From Catenovulum sp. 2E275 (lineage in GTDB: Bacteria; Pseudomonadota; Gammaproteobacteria; Enterobacterales; Alteromonadaceae): 64,000 nucleotides of DNA. The notes under the pieces are model-generated. The model did no database searches. It worked only from the letters and a program-made list of their open reading frames with translations, and was not told where the DNA came from. Within the stretch, counting starts at the first letter, position 1. Every line of letters begins with the position of its first letter. Positions 24,334 to 34,358 of this stretch are shown here, piece after piece. The DNA lies in assembly GCF_025515275.1 (NCBI RefSeq), contig NZ_JAOPFU010000006.1, forward strand, positions 1 to 64,000. The letters are read 5' to 3'. The translations under genes were made by a program, and so were the position numbers.

Positions 24334-26412
24334 ATGCAAATCAGCCGCTTAGCAAAACAACCTGTTACTAGCTTATCTGGTGTTGGCCCCAAATTGGCTG
24401 ACAGGTTGGCTCATTTGCATATTCACTCAGTCGAAGATTTATTATTTCATTTGCCTTTTAGGTATCAGGATAAAACTCATATTTATCCGGTTTGTGATTT
24501 ATTACCGGAGCTTCAAACCAGCATTCAGGGCGAAATTATCAGCAGCCAGATTACGTTTGGTAAAAAACGAATGCTCAATTGTGTTGTCGATGATGGCACG
24601 GGTTTAATTACGCTCAGGTTTTTTAATTTTAATGCCGGACAAAAAAATCAATTAGCCAAAGGTAAAATCATCCGTGCATTTGGGGATATAAAACGAGGCC
24701 GAACAGGTTGGGAAATTATCCATCCCGAATACAAACTTAGCAATAATCAAATCATAGAGTTAGAAGAAGCTTTTACCCCTGTTTATTCAACCACAGAGGG
24801 GCTAAAACAAAACACATTACGAAGCTTAACTGAACAAGCACTCAGCCAATTAAAAACAAGCGGTGTTGAAGAATTATTACCTTTGGTGACTGAAAACCAA
24901 CAATATAGTTTACAGGCAGCTTTAGAACTGATTCATCGGCCACCGCCGGATGTCTCTTTAGAGCTACTGGAATCGGGTCAGCACCCTGCACAGCAAAGGT
25001 TAGCGCTTGAAGAGTTAATCGCTCATAACCTCAGCATGCTTAAAATACGGGAAACGGCTCAGCAAGTGCCAGCGGCAAGCATTCCGGTTGCAACAAAATT
25101 AATTGATACATTTATTGCCAGCTTGCCATTTAAGCCAACTCAAGCTCAACAAAGAGTTGTAAACAAGATCCAGCAAGATATGCAAAACCCTTATCCGATG
25201 ATGCGTTTAGTTCAGGGTGATGTGGGTTCAGGTAAAACTCTGGTCGCCGCTTTAGCTGCGCTTTCGGCTTTACAACAAGGTTTTCAGGTTGCGTTAATGG
25301 CACCAACTGAAATTTTAGCAGAGCAACACGCCGTTAATTTTAGCCGCTGGTTTGAGCCTTTAGGGTATAAAACCGATTGGCTGGCTGGCAAATTATCAGC
25401 CAAATTAAAGCGCGAGGCACAACAGCGAATCGCCAGCGGTGAAAGCAAAATGATAGTTGGTACGCACGCTTTATTTCAGCAAGACGTTGAGTTTAACAAC
25501 CTGACCTTAGTCATTGTTGATGAACAACACAGATTTGGCGTTCATCAAAGATTAAGCCTACGAGAAAAAGGCACTCAATCAGGCTTAGCACCGCACCAAT
25601 TAATTATGACCGCCACCCCAATTCCCCGAACCTTAGCCATGACAGCCTATGCCGATTTAACCACATCAGTCATAGATGAATTACCGCCCGGCAGAACACC
25701 GGTTAGCACAGTTGTATTACCTGATACCCGCAGAGACGAAGTAATCCAACGCGTTTACCAAGCTTGCAAAAACGAAAACCGACAAGCTTATTGGGTATGC
25801 ACATTAATTGAAGAGTCAGAAGCTTTACAATGCCAAGCCGCAGAAGACACAGCTTTTCAACTGCAAGCCCAATTACCGGAGCTAAGCATAGGTTTAGTAC
25901 ATGGCAGAATGAAAGCCGGTGAAAAGCAACAAGTCATGGATCAATTTAAACAAGGTAAAATGGACTTGCTTGTTGCCACAACCGTGATTGAAGTTGGGGT
26001 CGATGTACCCAATGCAAGTCTAATGATAATAGAAAATCCTGAACGACTCGGTTTGGCTCAACTGCATCAATTACGCGGTCGGGTTGGACGAGGCTCAACC
26101 GCCAGCCATTGTGTATTAATGTATAAAGCACCACTGTCTGATACCGGCAGTAAACGTTTGGCCGTTATGCGCGAAAGCACAGATGGTTTTTATATCGCAC
26201 AAAAAGATTTAGAAATCAGAGGGCCGGGAGAATTATTAGGTACAAAACAAACCGGTGATATGAACTTTAAAATAGCTGATTTATTACGCGACAGCGAGTT
26301 AATTCCTCAAGCCAGAAACTTAGCTCGCCAAATCATTAACCAACAGCCAGAATTAACCGCTAAATTAATCAAACGTTGGGTTGGAAGCAAAGAAATTTAT
26401 ACTCAAGCCTAA
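24334..26412 (+). CDS. recG: ATP-dependent DNA helicase RecG
   Basis: 692-residue branch-migration helicase that reverses stalled forks and processes Holliday junctions. An N-terminal wedge/OB domain (VGPKLADRLAHL; EIISSQITFGKKRMLN) precedes the helicase core: Walker A in RLVQGDVGSGKTLVAALAAL, the DEQH box in IVDEQHRFGVHQRLSL, motif III MTATPIPRTLAMTAY, motif V TTVIEVGVDVPNA, and motif VI HQLRGRVGRGS. The C-terminal TRG element is QTGDMNFKIADLLRD. Length is normal. In many relatives recG sits with spoT or rpoZ; here it is single. Confidence 0.96.
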   Translation: MQISRLAKQPVTSLSGVGPKLADRLAHLHIHSVEDLLFHLPFRYQDKTHIYPVCDLLPELQTSIQGEIISSQITFGKKRMLNCVVDDGTGLITLRFFNFNAGQKNQLAKGKIIRAFGDIKRGRTGWEIIHPEYKLSNNQIIELEEAFTPVYSTTEGLKQNTLRSLTEQALSQLKTSGVEELLPLVTENQQYSLQAALELIHRPPPDVSLELLESGQHPAQQRLALEELIAHNLSMLKIRETAQQVPAASIPVATKLIDTFIASLPFKPTQAQQRVVNKIQQDMQNPYPMMRLVQGDVGSGKTLVAALAALSALQQGFQVALMAPTEILAEQHAVNFSRWFEPLGYKTDWLAGKLSAKLKREAQQRIASGESKMIVGTHALFQQDVEFNNLTLVIVDEQHRFGVHQRLSLREKGTQSGLAPHQLIMTATPIPRTLAMTAYADLTTSVIDELPPGRTPVSTVVLPDTRRDEVIQRVYQACKNENRQAYWVCTLIEESEALQCQAAEDTAFQLQAQLPELSIGLVHGRMKAGEKQQVMDQFKQGKMDLLVATTVIEVGVDVPNASLMIIENPERLGLAQLHQLRGRVGRGSTASHCVLMYKAPLSDTGSKRLAVMRESTDGFYIAQKDLEIRGPGELLGTKQTGDMNFKIADLLRDSELIPQARNLARQIINQQPELTAKLIKRWVGSKEIYTQA

Positions 26413-26627
26413 ATAAACTATAATCGCTCATAAATAACCAAAAATGTGATGGATATAACATTTTATTTTATTGGCTTCATTGACCTAACCAAAAGTAAAC
26501 CACTAGAATCAATTTAATTGAATATTATTCATATTAGGCTATTTTATAAAAATCACAGGGTTAGCTGAATAATTTTAGATTTTTAGCAGTTTTTTTATAG
26601 TCTAATTTTAGGATTTTTATAAAATCA

Positions 26628-26648
26628 AGTTAATAAATTTTATTAACT
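26628..26648. promoter_or_regulatory. Perfect 21-bp palindrome before tetR gene
   Basis: AGTTAATAAA-T-TTTATTAACT, with 10-bp arms, ending 21 bases before the TetR-family start codon. TetR proteins usually bind such palindromes at their own promoters. The rest of 26413-26669 is very AT-rich with no gene. Confidence 0.65.
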
Positions 26649-26669
26649 CACCATGGAAAGGAGTTTGTT

Positions 26670-27374
26670 ATGCCACTAAAAAAGCAAAAGCGAGCCCGCT
26701 CGGCAGCGGATAAATCACTCAAGCGGGAGCTTATACTTGAAACCGCTGCTCAACTGTTTGACTCTAAACCAGATTCATTACCAACAGCAGCTGAAATTGC
26801 AAAACAGTCTGGCATCGCAAAAGGAACAGTCTATCTATACTTTAAAAGTAAAGAAGAAATTTTTCTTGCCCTACTTGAGCAACACTACCAAAACTGGTTT
26901 CGTGATATTCGCTCAGCGATTACCGCAGATAAACCTAATGCCGACGATATTATTAATGCCATTTGCCATTATATTGAAAGCCAGCCACAATTTTTCCAAC
27001 TAGCCAGTTTGAGCAGCTCAATTATTGAGCAAAATGTGAATAGTGGTGTATTGCTTGCATTTAAAGAGCGCTTGGTCAACATGGTTAACTCTACTTCACA
27101 TGATTTAGCTGAAAAACTAAATTTAGAAGAGCATGATACCTGTGCTCAACTTTTAATGCGTAGCTATGCTATGCTCTTGGGTTTATGGCAAATCAGCCAC
27201 AACCCAGAAAACCTCTCAGATTTATTCGACCAGCCAAGCTTATCAGTCATTCAGCCTGAGTTTGGCCTAGAAGCTCGAGATGCACTCGCTCAATTATGGC
27301 AAGGTTATGTCGGTCAAAAAGATTCAAAATCCTCTGGCCGCTTTTGGAAAATTGGTAACTTATTTACCAATTAA
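26670..27374 (+). CDS. TetR-family transcriptional regulator
   Basis: 234-residue regulator. The N-terminal helix-turn-helix is ILETAAQLFDSKPDSLPTAA, then EIAKQSGIAKGTVYLYFKSKEEIFLAL, a complete TetR_N domain. The helical C-terminal ligand domain is not assignable (it has LLMRSYAMLLGLWQ, seen in YdiF/AcrR-like regulators). AAAGGAG eight bases before ATG is a strong ribosome site. A perfect palindrome just upstream suggests autoregulation. No transporter or enzyme gene adjoins in the same direction; the next operon is ilv with its own promoter, so the regulon is unknown. Confidence 0.92.
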   Translation: MPLKKQKRARSAADKSLKRELILETAAQLFDSKPDSLPTAAEIAKQSGIAKGTVYLYFKSKEEIFLALLEQHYQNWFRDIRSAITADKPNADDIINAICHYIESQPQFFQLASLSSSIIEQNVNSGVLLAFKERLVNMVNSTSHDLAEKLNLEEHDTCAQLLMRSYAMLLGLWQISHNPENLSDLFDQPSLSVIQPEFGLEARDALAQLWQGYVGQKDSKSSGRFWKIGNLFTN

Positions 27375-27385
27375 ATTTTCATTTC

Positions 27386-27422
27386 AGGTGAGCTAATATC
27401 AACTTATATTATCTCACCTTTT
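27386..27422 (+). terminator. Rho-independent terminator of tetR gene
   Basis: AGGTGAGCTAATAT / ATATTATCTCACCT, 14-bp stem with one mismatch, loop CAACTT, followed by TTTT; 12 bp after the stop codon. Confidence 0.75.
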
Positions 27423-27480
27423 ATCAAGCCTAGGCCAAGCCTTAATATTCCTGTTTTTTAGACTAAACCCAAGTATTTTC

Positions 27481-27509
27481 TTGTCTCTGCTTCAATTGTA
27501 TGCTATTTA
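27481..27509 (+). promoter_or_regulatory. Candidate ilv operon promoter
   Basis: TTGTCT (27481-27486), 17-bp spacer, TATTTA (27504-27509), about 45 bp before the leader peptide start. Good -35, fair -10. Confidence 0.5.
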
Positions 27510-27554
27510 TACGTCCTCTAAAGCAAACCTCTTTTTGCAAGGTTAGAATTTAAG

Positions 27555-27638
27555 ATGAATTTTCGTATTATGATTGAATTAGTCGTCGTCAGCGTGGTGG
27601 TGCAACTCACTTCACTGCGGGGGGATTATTTGGTTTAA
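27555..27638 (+). CDS. ilvL: ilv operon leader peptide
   Basis: 27-residue leader MNFRIMIELVVVSVVVQLTS, ending LRGDYLV. It holds seven Val, four Leu and two Ile codons, including two Val triplets, the pattern of IlvL peptides. Slow translation at valine or leucine shortage would let the ribosome stall at the GTC/GTG runs and favour an antiterminator between GCGGGGG (27617-27623) and CCCCCGC (27663-27669). The terminator at 27661-27692 completes the system. The start has only a weak TTAAG upstream. Confidence 0.85.
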   Translation: MNFRIMIELVVVSVVVQLTSLRGDYLV

Positions 27639-27660
27639 TCATAATAAAGCTGACTTAACA

Positions 27661-27692
27661 AACCCCCGCGTCGCAAGGCTCGGGGGTTTTTT
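27661..27692 (+). terminator. ilv attenuator (rho-independent terminator)
   Basis: AACCCCCG / CGGGGGTT with a 12-base loop and TTTTTT directly after, 29 bases before ilvG. CCCCCGC of its left arm can instead pair with GCGGGGG at the end of the leader peptide gene, giving the antiterminator. Confidence 0.9.
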
Positions 27693-27720
27693 GTTATATA
27701 AGATAGATAAAGGGTAGATT

Positions 27721-29370
27721 ATGACCGGCGCGGAACTGGTTTTAAAAGTTTTACAACAACACGGCATAAAACACATTTTTGGTTACCCAGGCGGTGCCAT
27801 CATGCCAATTTACGATGCACTTTATGACTCTGACGTAGAACACTTTTTGTGTCGTCATGAGCAAGGTGCAGCATTTTCTGCTATCGGTTACGCGCGCTCA
27901 ACCGGTAAAGTAGGTGTCTGTATGGCAACTTCTGGTCCGGGAGCAACCAATTTGGTAACAGGTTTAGCCGATGCCATGATGGATTCAGTTCCTGTCGTTG
28001 CGATTACCGGTCAGGTATTCAGCAGTTTAATTGGTACTGATGCGTTTCAGGAAATGGACGTATTAGGCATGTCATTATCTATCACAAAACAAAGCTTTTT
28101 GGTTCAAAGCTTAGATGAACTTGCAGATATTTTGCATCAAGCATTTGAGGTTGCACAGTCTGGTCGTCCAGGTCCGGTTTTGGTTGATATTCCTAAAGAT
28201 ATTCAAGTGGGTTCAGTTGATTTTGAACCTTACCCAATAGCACAAAAACAAGTGCCTGATTTTGATGCACAAGTATTAGCCGATGCACAAGCATTAATTA
28301 AAGCAGCCAATAAGCCTTTATTTTATATTGGCGGTGGTGTGGGTATGGCTGATGCTATTGACGAGATGCAGGATTTGTTAGCAAAAACAAAAATTCCGGC
28401 TATTTCTACCTTAAAAGCTTTAGGCACTGTACCGGCTGATTATCCGTATAATTTAGGCTTAGTTGGTATGCATGGTAATCAGGCAGCTAACCATGCGGTG
28501 CAAGATTGCGATTTATTAATTTGTACCGGTGCGCGATTTGATGACAGGGTAACAGGTAAATTAGATACCTTTGCGCCAAATGCAAAAGTTATCCATTTAG
28601 ATATAGATCCAGCCGAAATAAGCAAATTGCGTCAGGCGGATATTTCAATTTTAGCCGACTTTAAAAAGCTGTTACCTGAGCTGGCTGTCACAACAGAAAT
28701 TAGCCCTTGGCAACAACAGGTTGCAGAGTTAAAAACGCAGTATGCATGGCGTTATGATTATCCGGGCGATAGCATTTATGCCCCTAAACTATTAAATTTA
28801 TTAAGTCAGAAGTTACCGTTTGATCATGCAGTAAGCTGCGATGTTGGCCAGCACCAAATGTGGGTTGCCCAACACATGCTATTTAGCTCGCCACGCAATC
28901 ATTTATCGAGCGGTGGTGCTGGTACTATGGGCTTTGGTTTGCCTGCGGCAATTGGTGTTCAGGTTGCTCGCCCAGATTGTATGTCGGTTGTGGTTTCCGG
29001 TGACGGTTCATTTATGATGAACGTTCAGGAATTAGGTACCATTCGCCGCTTTAAACTGCCAGTTAAAATTGTATTATTAGACAATCAGCGCTTAGGTATG
29101 GTTAAACAATGGCAGGAATTATTTTTTGAAGAGCGTTACTCTGAAACAAATTTAAGCGATAATCCAGATTTTGTTACACTTGCAAAAGCATTTGATATTC
29201 CGGCTTTAACAATCAGTCAGGACGATCAAATTGAAGACGGCATAAATCAATTAATTAATACTGACGGGCCGTTTTTATTGCATGTACAAATAGATGATAA
29301 AGAAAACGTATGGCCATTAGTGCCACCAGGTAAAGCAAACCACGATATGTTGGAGGGTGAAAAAGTATGA
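27721..29370 (+). CDS. ilvG: Acetolactate synthase isozyme II large subunit
   Basis: 549-residue ThDP enzyme that condenses pyruvate (or pyruvate and 2-ketobutyrate) to acetohydroxy acids, the first common step of branched-chain amino acid synthesis. [20 protein letters not shown] then [12 protein letters not shown] opens the Pyr domain with catalytic Glu in [16 protein letters not shown]. The central FAD-binding domain has [14 protein letters not shown]. The ThDP motif lies in [20 protein letters not shown]. The frame is intact, unlike the broken ilvG of E. coli K-12. It overlaps ilvM by four bases and follows the attenuator. Confidence 0.96.
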   Translation: MTGAELVLKVLQQHGIKHIFGYPGGAIMPIYDALYDSDVEHFLCRHEQGAAFSAIGYARSTGKVGVCMATSGPGATNLVTGLADAMMDSVPVVAITGQVFSSLIGTDAFQEMDVLGMSLSITKQSFLVQSLDELADILHQAFEVAQSGRPGPVLVDIPKDIQVGSVDFEPYPIAQKQVPDFDAQVLADAQALIKAANKPLFYIGGGVGMADAIDEMQDLLAKTKIPAISTLKALGTVPADYPYNLGLVGMHGNQAANHAVQDCDLLICTGARFDDRVTGKLDTFAPNAKVIHLDIDPAEISKLRQADISILADFKKLLPELAVTTEISPWQQQVAELKTQYAWRYDYPGDSIYAPKLLNLLSQKLPFDHAVSCDVGQHQMWVAQHMLFSSPRNHLSSGGAGTMGFGLPAAIGVQVARPDCMSVVVSGDGSFMMNVQELGTIRRFKLPVKIVLLDNQRLGMVKQWQELFFEERYSETNLSDNPDFVTLAKAFDIPALTISQDDQIEDGINQLINTDGPFLLHVQIDDKENVWPLVPPGKANHDMLEGEKV

Positions 29371-29636
29371 CGCATACCATTAAACTAAAGGCGAACTCAA
29401 GACCAGAAGTTATGGAGCGAATTTTACGAGTCGTCCGTCACCGTGGTTTTAACCTTGAAGAAGTGTTAATGAAACAATGCCAAACCACAAACAGCACAAA
29501 AATCACGCTGAAAGTATCTGGCGATCGTCCAATTAGCAACTTAGAAACTCAATTAAATAAATTATACGATGTATCTCAGCTTGAGTTGCATCAGTCCACC
29601 GCAACCGCAGACTCTGCCGTTGCTATGAATGCGTAA
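29367..29636 (+). CDS. ilvM: Acetolactate synthase isozyme II small subunit
   Basis: 89-residue regulatory subunit with one ACT domain: [20 protein letters not shown], then [11 protein letters not shown] and [20 protein letters not shown]. Size and order match IlvM (about 87 residues). ATGA overlap with ilvG indicates coupled translation for stoichiometric assembly. Confidence 0.93.
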   Translation: MTHTIKLKANSRPEVMERILRVVRHRGFNLEEVLMKQCQTTNSTKITLKVSGDRPISNLETQLNKLYDVSQLELHQSTATADSAVAMNA

Positions 29637-29652
29637 ACAGGATAAGCAAATA

Positions 29653-30582
29653 ATGAGCAAGACAAACTTCCCAGAACTAATTTGGTTTAACGGCAAAATC
29701 ATCCCTTGGCAAGAAGCAACAGTGCATATTGTCTGCCATGCAATCCATTACGGTTCATCAGTGTTTGAAGGTGTGCGTTGTTACAATACACCAAAAGGCC
29801 CAGCTATTTTTCGTTTAGCTGAGCATACTCGTCGTTTATTTGATTCAGCTAAAATTTACCGTTTTGACATTCCTTATAGTGCAGACGAGATTAACCAAGG
29901 CTGTAAAGATATTGTTCGTGAAAATGGTTTAAAAAGCGCTTATTTACGACCTTTCGCATTTATGGGTGCACACAACTTAGGTTTAAACCCACCAAAAATG
30001 CCACTTGAAACCTCAATTATTGCATTAGACTGGGGTTCATATTTAGGTGAAGAAAGTTTAGAACAAGGGGTTGATGCAGCTATTACTTCTTGGAATCGTT
30101 TAGCACCAAATACAATGCCAACAGGCGCAAAAGCTGGCGGTAACTATTTATCATCGATTTTAATTACCACCGAAGCTAAACGTCATGGTTATGTTGAGGG
30201 TATTGGTTTAGACCAAAATGGTTGTATTTCTGAAGGTGCAGGCGAAAACATCTTTGTCGTACGCGATGGTGTAATTAGCACACCACCAACAACCAGTGGT
30301 ATTTTACCGGGTATTACCCGTAGCACTTTAATTACTTTATTTGAAGAAATGGGCTACACAGTGCGCGAACAAGCGATTCCGCGTGAAGCACTATACTTAG
30401 CAGATGAAGTATTTATGTGTGGTACTGCGGCAGAAGTTGTACCGGTACGCAGCGTAGATCAAATTAAGGTAGGTAACGGTAAACGTGGCCCTATCACTGA
30501 GATGATCCAAAAAGCTTATTTTGGTTTATTTAACGGCACTACTGAAGATAAGTGGGGCTGGTTAAGTTATATCAACGAATAA
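29653..30582 (+). CDS. ilvE: Branched-chain amino acid aminotransferase
   Basis: Class IV PLP aminotransferase for the last step of valine, leucine and isoleucine synthesis. WFNGKIIPWQEATVHIVCHA and HYGSSVFEGVRCY open the protein; the PLP lysine is in MPTGAKAGGNYLSS; EGAGENIFVVRDG and GILPGITRSTLI follow, then EVFMCGTAAEVVPVRSVD. The longest frame starts at 29629, inside ilvM. ATG at 29653, with AGGA ten bases upstream, gives 309 residues and aligns with the known IlvE N-terminus, so it is chosen. Confidence 0.95.
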   Translation: MSKTNFPELIWFNGKIIPWQEATVHIVCHAIHYGSSVFEGVRCYNTPKGPAIFRLAEHTRRLFDSAKIYRFDIPYSADEINQGCKDIVRENGLKSAYLRPFAFMGAHNLGLNPPKMPLETSIIALDWGSYLGEESLEQGVDAAITSWNRLAPNTMPTGAKAGGNYLSSILITTEAKRHGYVEGIGLDQNGCISEGAGENIFVVRDGVISTPPTTSGILPGITRSTLITLFEEMGYTVREQAIPREALYLADEVFMCGTAAEVVPVRSVDQIKVGNGKRGPITEMIQKAYFGLFNGTTEDKWGWLSYINE

Positions 30583-30704
30583 TCGTTTAAAAACCATTAT
30601 TCTTTTGTATGAAGTTGTGAGTATAGCTGCTAACTATGGCGATAAATTTTTGATGTGGCAATTACATTATCCACTCAATCTCACAACCTCAACCAGATGT
30701 TAAT

Positions 30705-30745
30705 AAGCAGGCTCTCGCCTGCTTTTGCATTTAAAAATAAATGCA
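30705..30745 (+). promoter_or_regulatory. Two hairpins in the ilvE-ilvD gap
   Basis: AAGCAGGC-TCTC-GCCTGCTT followed by TT (30705-30726) is terminator-like, and TGCATTTA-AAAA-TAAATGCA (30726-30745) follows it directly. A looser pair GTTGTGAG / CTCACAAC lies upstream in the same 184-bp gap. They may partly end or stabilise mRNA, setting ilvD level. No promoter was identified with confidence. Confidence 0.5.
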
Positions 30746-30766
30746 AAAAACGAATTGGAGATTATT

Positions 30767-32608
30767 ATGCCAAAACTTAGATCCGCAACAACAACACAAG
30801 GCCGTAATATGGCTGGTGCCCGAGCATTATGGCGCGCAACGGGTATGAAAGATGAAGATTTTACAAAACCAATTATTGCAGTTGCCAACTCATTCACTCA
30901 GTTTGTACCAGGTCATGTGCATTTAAAAGATATGGGTCAATTAGTTGCCCGCTCAATTGAAGCAGCAGGCGGCGTAGCAAAAGAATTTAATACAATCGCC
31001 GTAGATGACGGTATCGCTATGGGTCATGGCGGTATGTTATACAGCTTACCATCTCGTGATTTAATTGCTGATTCTGTTGAATATATGGTTAATGCACACT
31101 GTGCTGACGCCATTGTATGTATCTCAAACTGTGACAAAATCACTCCAGGCATGTTAATGGCTGCGATGCGCTTAAACATTCCAGTCGTATTTGTTTCTGG
31201 CGGCCCAATGGAAGCTGGTAAAACTAAATTATCAGACCAAATCATTAAATTAGACTTAGTCGACGCGATGATTCAAGGTGCTGATCCAACCGTGTCTGAC
31301 GAGCAAAGCAACGAAGTAGAACGCTCAGCCTGCCCTACTTGTGGTTCGTGTTCTGGTATGTTTACGGCTAACTCAATGAACTGTTTAACCGAAGCATTAG
31401 GTTTATCATTACCGGGTAACGGTTCATTATTAGCAACTCACGCTGATCGTGAAGGTTTATTTAAACAAGCTGGTCAACGTATTGTTGAGTTATGTACTCA
31501 ATATTATACCAATGACGATGATTCGGTATTACCGCGCAACATTGCTACCCGCGAAGCGTTTGAAAATGCAATGGCGCTGGATATTGCTATGGGTGGTTCA
31601 ACCAATACCGTTTTACACTTATTAGCAGCGGCTCAAGAAGGTAATGTGGATTTTGACATGGCCGCGATTGACCAAATGTCTCGTAAAGTCCCTAACTTAA
31701 GTAAAGTGGCACCGGCAACTCAAAAATACCACATGGAAGATGTTCACCGCGCTGGTGGTGTAATGGGCTTATTAGGCGAGCTAAACCGCGCCGGATTACT
31801 TAACCAAAATGTAAACCATGTTTTAGGCGGTAAATTAACTGACGTACTGGCTAAATGGGACATTATGGTAACCGAAGATGAAGCGGTTAAAACATTTTAT
31901 TCAGCAGGTCCTGCCGGTATTCGTACAACTAAAGCATTTTCGCAAGACTGCCGCTGGCCAACCTTGGATGATGACCGCCAAAATGGTTGTATCCGCAGTA
32001 AAGAACATGCCTATAGCCAAGATGGCGGCTTAGCTGTACTTGAAGGTAATATCGCGCTAGATGGCTGTATTGTTAAAACCGCAGGTGTAGACGAAAGCAT
32101 TTTAAAATTTAAAGGTCCAGCTGTTGTATTTGAAAGCCAAGAAGATGCTGTAGACGGCATTTTAGGTGACAAAGTAAAAGCGGGTGATGTAGTGGTTATT
32201 CGCTACGAAGGTCCTAAAGGTGGTCCGGGCATGCAAGAAATGCTTTATCCAACCACTTTCTTAAAATCAAAAGGCTTAGGTAAAGCTTGTGCGTTAATTA
32301 CCGATGGCCGCTTCTCTGGCGGCACATCTGGTTTATCTATTGGTCACGTTTCTCCAGAAGCGGCCAGTGGCGGTACAATTGGTTTAGTAGAAAATGGCGA
32401 TATGATCGCAATTGATATTCCAAACCGTACGATTGAACTAGACGTAGCGGAGGAAGTATTAACTGAACGCAGATTAGTACGTGATGCCAAAGGTTGGAAG
32501 CCACAAAACCGTGAGCGTGAAGTATCTTTTGCATTAAAAACTTTTGCTATGTTTGCAACCAGCGCGGATAAAGGCGCGGTACGCGATCGCAGCAAGTTAG
32601 AAGATTAA
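30767..32608 (+). CDS. ilvD: Dihydroxy-acid dehydratase
   Basis: 613-residue iron-sulphur dehydratase, third common step of branched-chain amino acid synthesis. Cluster ligands lie in [11 protein letters not shown] and [33 protein letters not shown], the [20 protein letters not shown] block and the C-terminal active-site region are complete. The longest frame starts at 30725, but ATG at 30767 has TTGGAG seven bases upstream and gives [20 protein letters not shown], the family start. Length matches E. coli IlvD (616). Confidence 0.96.
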   Translation: MPKLRSATTTQGRNMAGARALWRATGMKDEDFTKPIIAVANSFTQFVPGHVHLKDMGQLVARSIEAAGGVAKEFNTIAVDDGIAMGHGGMLYSLPSRDLIADSVEYMVNAHCADAIVCISNCDKITPGMLMAAMRLNIPVVFVSGGPMEAGKTKLSDQIIKLDLVDAMIQGADPTVSDEQSNEVERSACPTCGSCSGMFTANSMNCLTEALGLSLPGNGSLLATHADREGLFKQAGQRIVELCTQYYTNDDDSVLPRNIATREAFENAMALDIAMGGSTNTVLHLLAAAQEGNVDFDMAAIDQMSRKVPNLSKVAPATQKYHMEDVHRAGGVMGLLGELNRAGLLNQNVNHVLGGKLTDVLAKWDIMVTEDEAVKTFYSAGPAGIRTTKAFSQDCRWPTLDDDRQNGCIRSKEHAYSQDGGLAVLEGNIALDGCIVKTAGVDESILKFKGPAVVFESQEDAVDGILGDKVKAGDVVVIRYEGPKGGPGMQEMLYPTTFLKSKGLGKACALITDGRFSGGTSGLSIGHVSPEAASGGTIGLVENGDMIAIDIPNRTIELDVAEEVLTERRLVRDAKGWKPQNREREVSFALKTFAMFATSADKGAVRDRSKLED

Positions 32609-32623
32609 TCAGCTATAAACTCC

Positions 32624-32659
32624 AATCATCAGGGTTAACTCAGCTTAACCCTGATGATT
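32624..32659 (+). terminator. Strong hairpin between ilvD and ilvA
   Basis: Perfect 15-bp arms AATCATCAGGGTTAA / TTAACCCTGATGATT with loop CTCAGC, 15 bp after the ilvD stop and 39 bp before ilvA. Only a weak T run follows, so it probably attenuates or stabilises mRNA rather than fully ending transcription. Confidence 0.55.
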
Positions 32660-32697
32660 TAATAAATTGCTTTTCCTAAATTTTGGTAAACAAAACC

Positions 32698-34248
32698 ATG
32701 ACAGACACACAGCAGCACCTAAGCGCACAAGATTATTTGCGTAAAATACTGGTCGCGCCTGTTTACGATGTCGCAAAAAATACAGATCTCAACTATTTGA
32801 GTTCTTTATCAAATCGTTTACAGCACGACGTTTGGTTAAAACGTGAAGACCAGCAACCGGTAAAATCATTCAAACTACGTGGTGCTTACAACAAAATTGC
32901 TAATTTATCGAGCGATGCTAAAAGCCGTGGTGTAATTACCGCCTCAGCGGGTAATCATGCTCAAGGCGTCGCTTTATCTGCTAATCGCATGCAGGTAAAA
33001 GCTACCATAGTTATGCCAGAAACCACACCTGATATTAAAGTAGACGCGGTGCGAAATTTTGGTGGCGACTGGGTCGATATTATTTTAATTGGCCGCAGTT
33101 TTGATGTTGCCAGCAATCACGCCCAACAACTGGCAAAAGAGCACGGTTATACCTATGTACCACCATTTGATGACGAAGATGTTATCGCCGGACAAGGCAC
33201 CATAGCTAAAGAGTTATTTGATACCAAACGCGACTTAGACATGGTTTTTGTCGCTGTGGGTGGTGGCGGTTTAGCTGCCGGTATTGCTGTATATTTAAAA
33301 CAGCTAAAGCCAAATATAAAAATTATTGCAGTTGAATCTGACGAATCAGCTTGCCTTAAAAAAGCACTAGAATGTGGTGAACGCACCCCACTTGATCAAG
33401 TTGGTATTTTTGCAGACGGTGTTGCGGTAAAGATTATTGGCGAAGAAACATTCCGCCTGTGCCAGCAATATATAGATGAAGTGATCACAGTTAACAGTGA
33501 TGAAATCTGCGCTGCGATTAAAGATACGTTTGACGATACCCGTGCAATTGCCGAACCGGCCGGAGCATTATCTGTTGCCGGTATCAAAAAATGGTTAAGC
33601 CAGAATAAACCAGATAAAAAACTGCAAATAGGCGGCATTTTATGTGGGGCTAATATTAATTTTCACACTTTAAGGTATGTCTCTGAACGAGCAGAACTGG
33701 GTGAAAAGAAAGAAGCCATTATCGCAGCAACCATTCCTGAACAAAAAGGGGCATTCCGCCATTTCTGCGAAACCTTAGCAGGCAGAACCATTTCTGAATT
33801 TAATTACAGATACGCACCGGCTGATAACGCCCATGTTTATGTTGGTTTAAAGCTCAGAAATAGCGAAACAGAGCTGCCTCAGGTATTGGCTGAACTCAAA
33901 AAACGCGATATTGAAGGGTTTGATTTATCAGACAATGAAGTTGCTAAACTGCATGTGCGCCACATGGTAGGTGGTCGGGTACAAAATTTAATAAACGAGC
34001 GTTTATTCAGTTTTGTTTTTCCAGAATATCCGGGCGCCTTAATGAATTTTTTAAATACATTAGGCACTCAATGGAATATCACACTGTTCCATTACCGCAA
34101 TCACAGCGCAGCTAGCGGCATGGTCTTAGCCGGTTTTGATGTACCAGAAAACGAATTACCCGATTTACATAAACATTTAGACCAAATCGGTTACCAATAT
34201 ACAGACGAAACCGCTAACCCTGCGTATCACTTTTTCTTAAAAAGTTAA
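32698..34248 (+). CDS. ilvA: Threonine ammonia-lyase (biosynthetic)
   Basis: 516-residue PLP enzyme that makes 2-ketobutyrate for isoleucine. The PLP lysine is in KREDQQPVKSFKLRGAYNKI; the glycine-rich phosphate loop is VAVGGGGLAAGIAVYL. Two C-terminal ACT-like domains (KGAFRHFCETLAGRTISEFN and YPGALMNFLNTLGTQWNITL) indicate the isoleucine-inhibited biosynthetic form. The longest frame starts with TTG at 32683; ATG at 32698 is preferred by family N-terminus, though its ribosome site is weak. It is the last gene of ilvGMEDA and is followed by a terminator. Confidence 0.95.
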   Translation: MTDTQQHLSAQDYLRKILVAPVYDVAKNTDLNYLSSLSNRLQHDVWLKREDQQPVKSFKLRGAYNKIANLSSDAKSRGVITASAGNHAQGVALSANRMQVKATIVMPETTPDIKVDAVRNFGGDWVDIILIGRSFDVASNHAQQLAKEHGYTYVPPFDDEDVIAGQGTIAKELFDTKRDLDMVFVAVGGGGLAAGIAVYLKQLKPNIKIIAVESDESACLKKALECGERTPLDQVGIFADGVAVKIIGEETFRLCQQYIDEVITVNSDEICAAIKDTFDDTRAIAEPAGALSVAGIKKWLSQNKPDKKLQIGGILCGANINFHTLRYVSERAELGEKKEAIIAATIPEQKGAFRHFCETLAGRTISEFNYRYAPADNAHVYVGLKLRNSETELPQVLAELKKRDIEGFDLSDNEVAKLHVRHMVGGRVQNLINERLFSFVFPEYPGALMNFLNTLGTQWNITLFHYRNHSAASGMVLAGFDVPENELPDLHKHLDQIGYQYTDETANPAYHFFLKS

Positions 34249-34292
34249 TCAGCCTGCGTTTAATTAACGGTTAGATAAAACAAAATAAAAAA

Positions 34293-34346
34293 CGAGTTTT
34301 TAAAGTGACCCCATAAAGTTGGATTCATTTTAAAACTCGCTTTTTT
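34293..34346. terminator. Terminator between ilvA and the S9 peptidase cluster
   Basis: CGAGTTTT (34293-34300) pairs with AAAACTCG (34332-34339), followed by TTTTTT on plus and flanked by an A-rich run that is T-rich on minus. It probably serves both convergent units. Confidence 0.6.
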
Positions 34347-34358
34347 GTAGGCTAAGAT

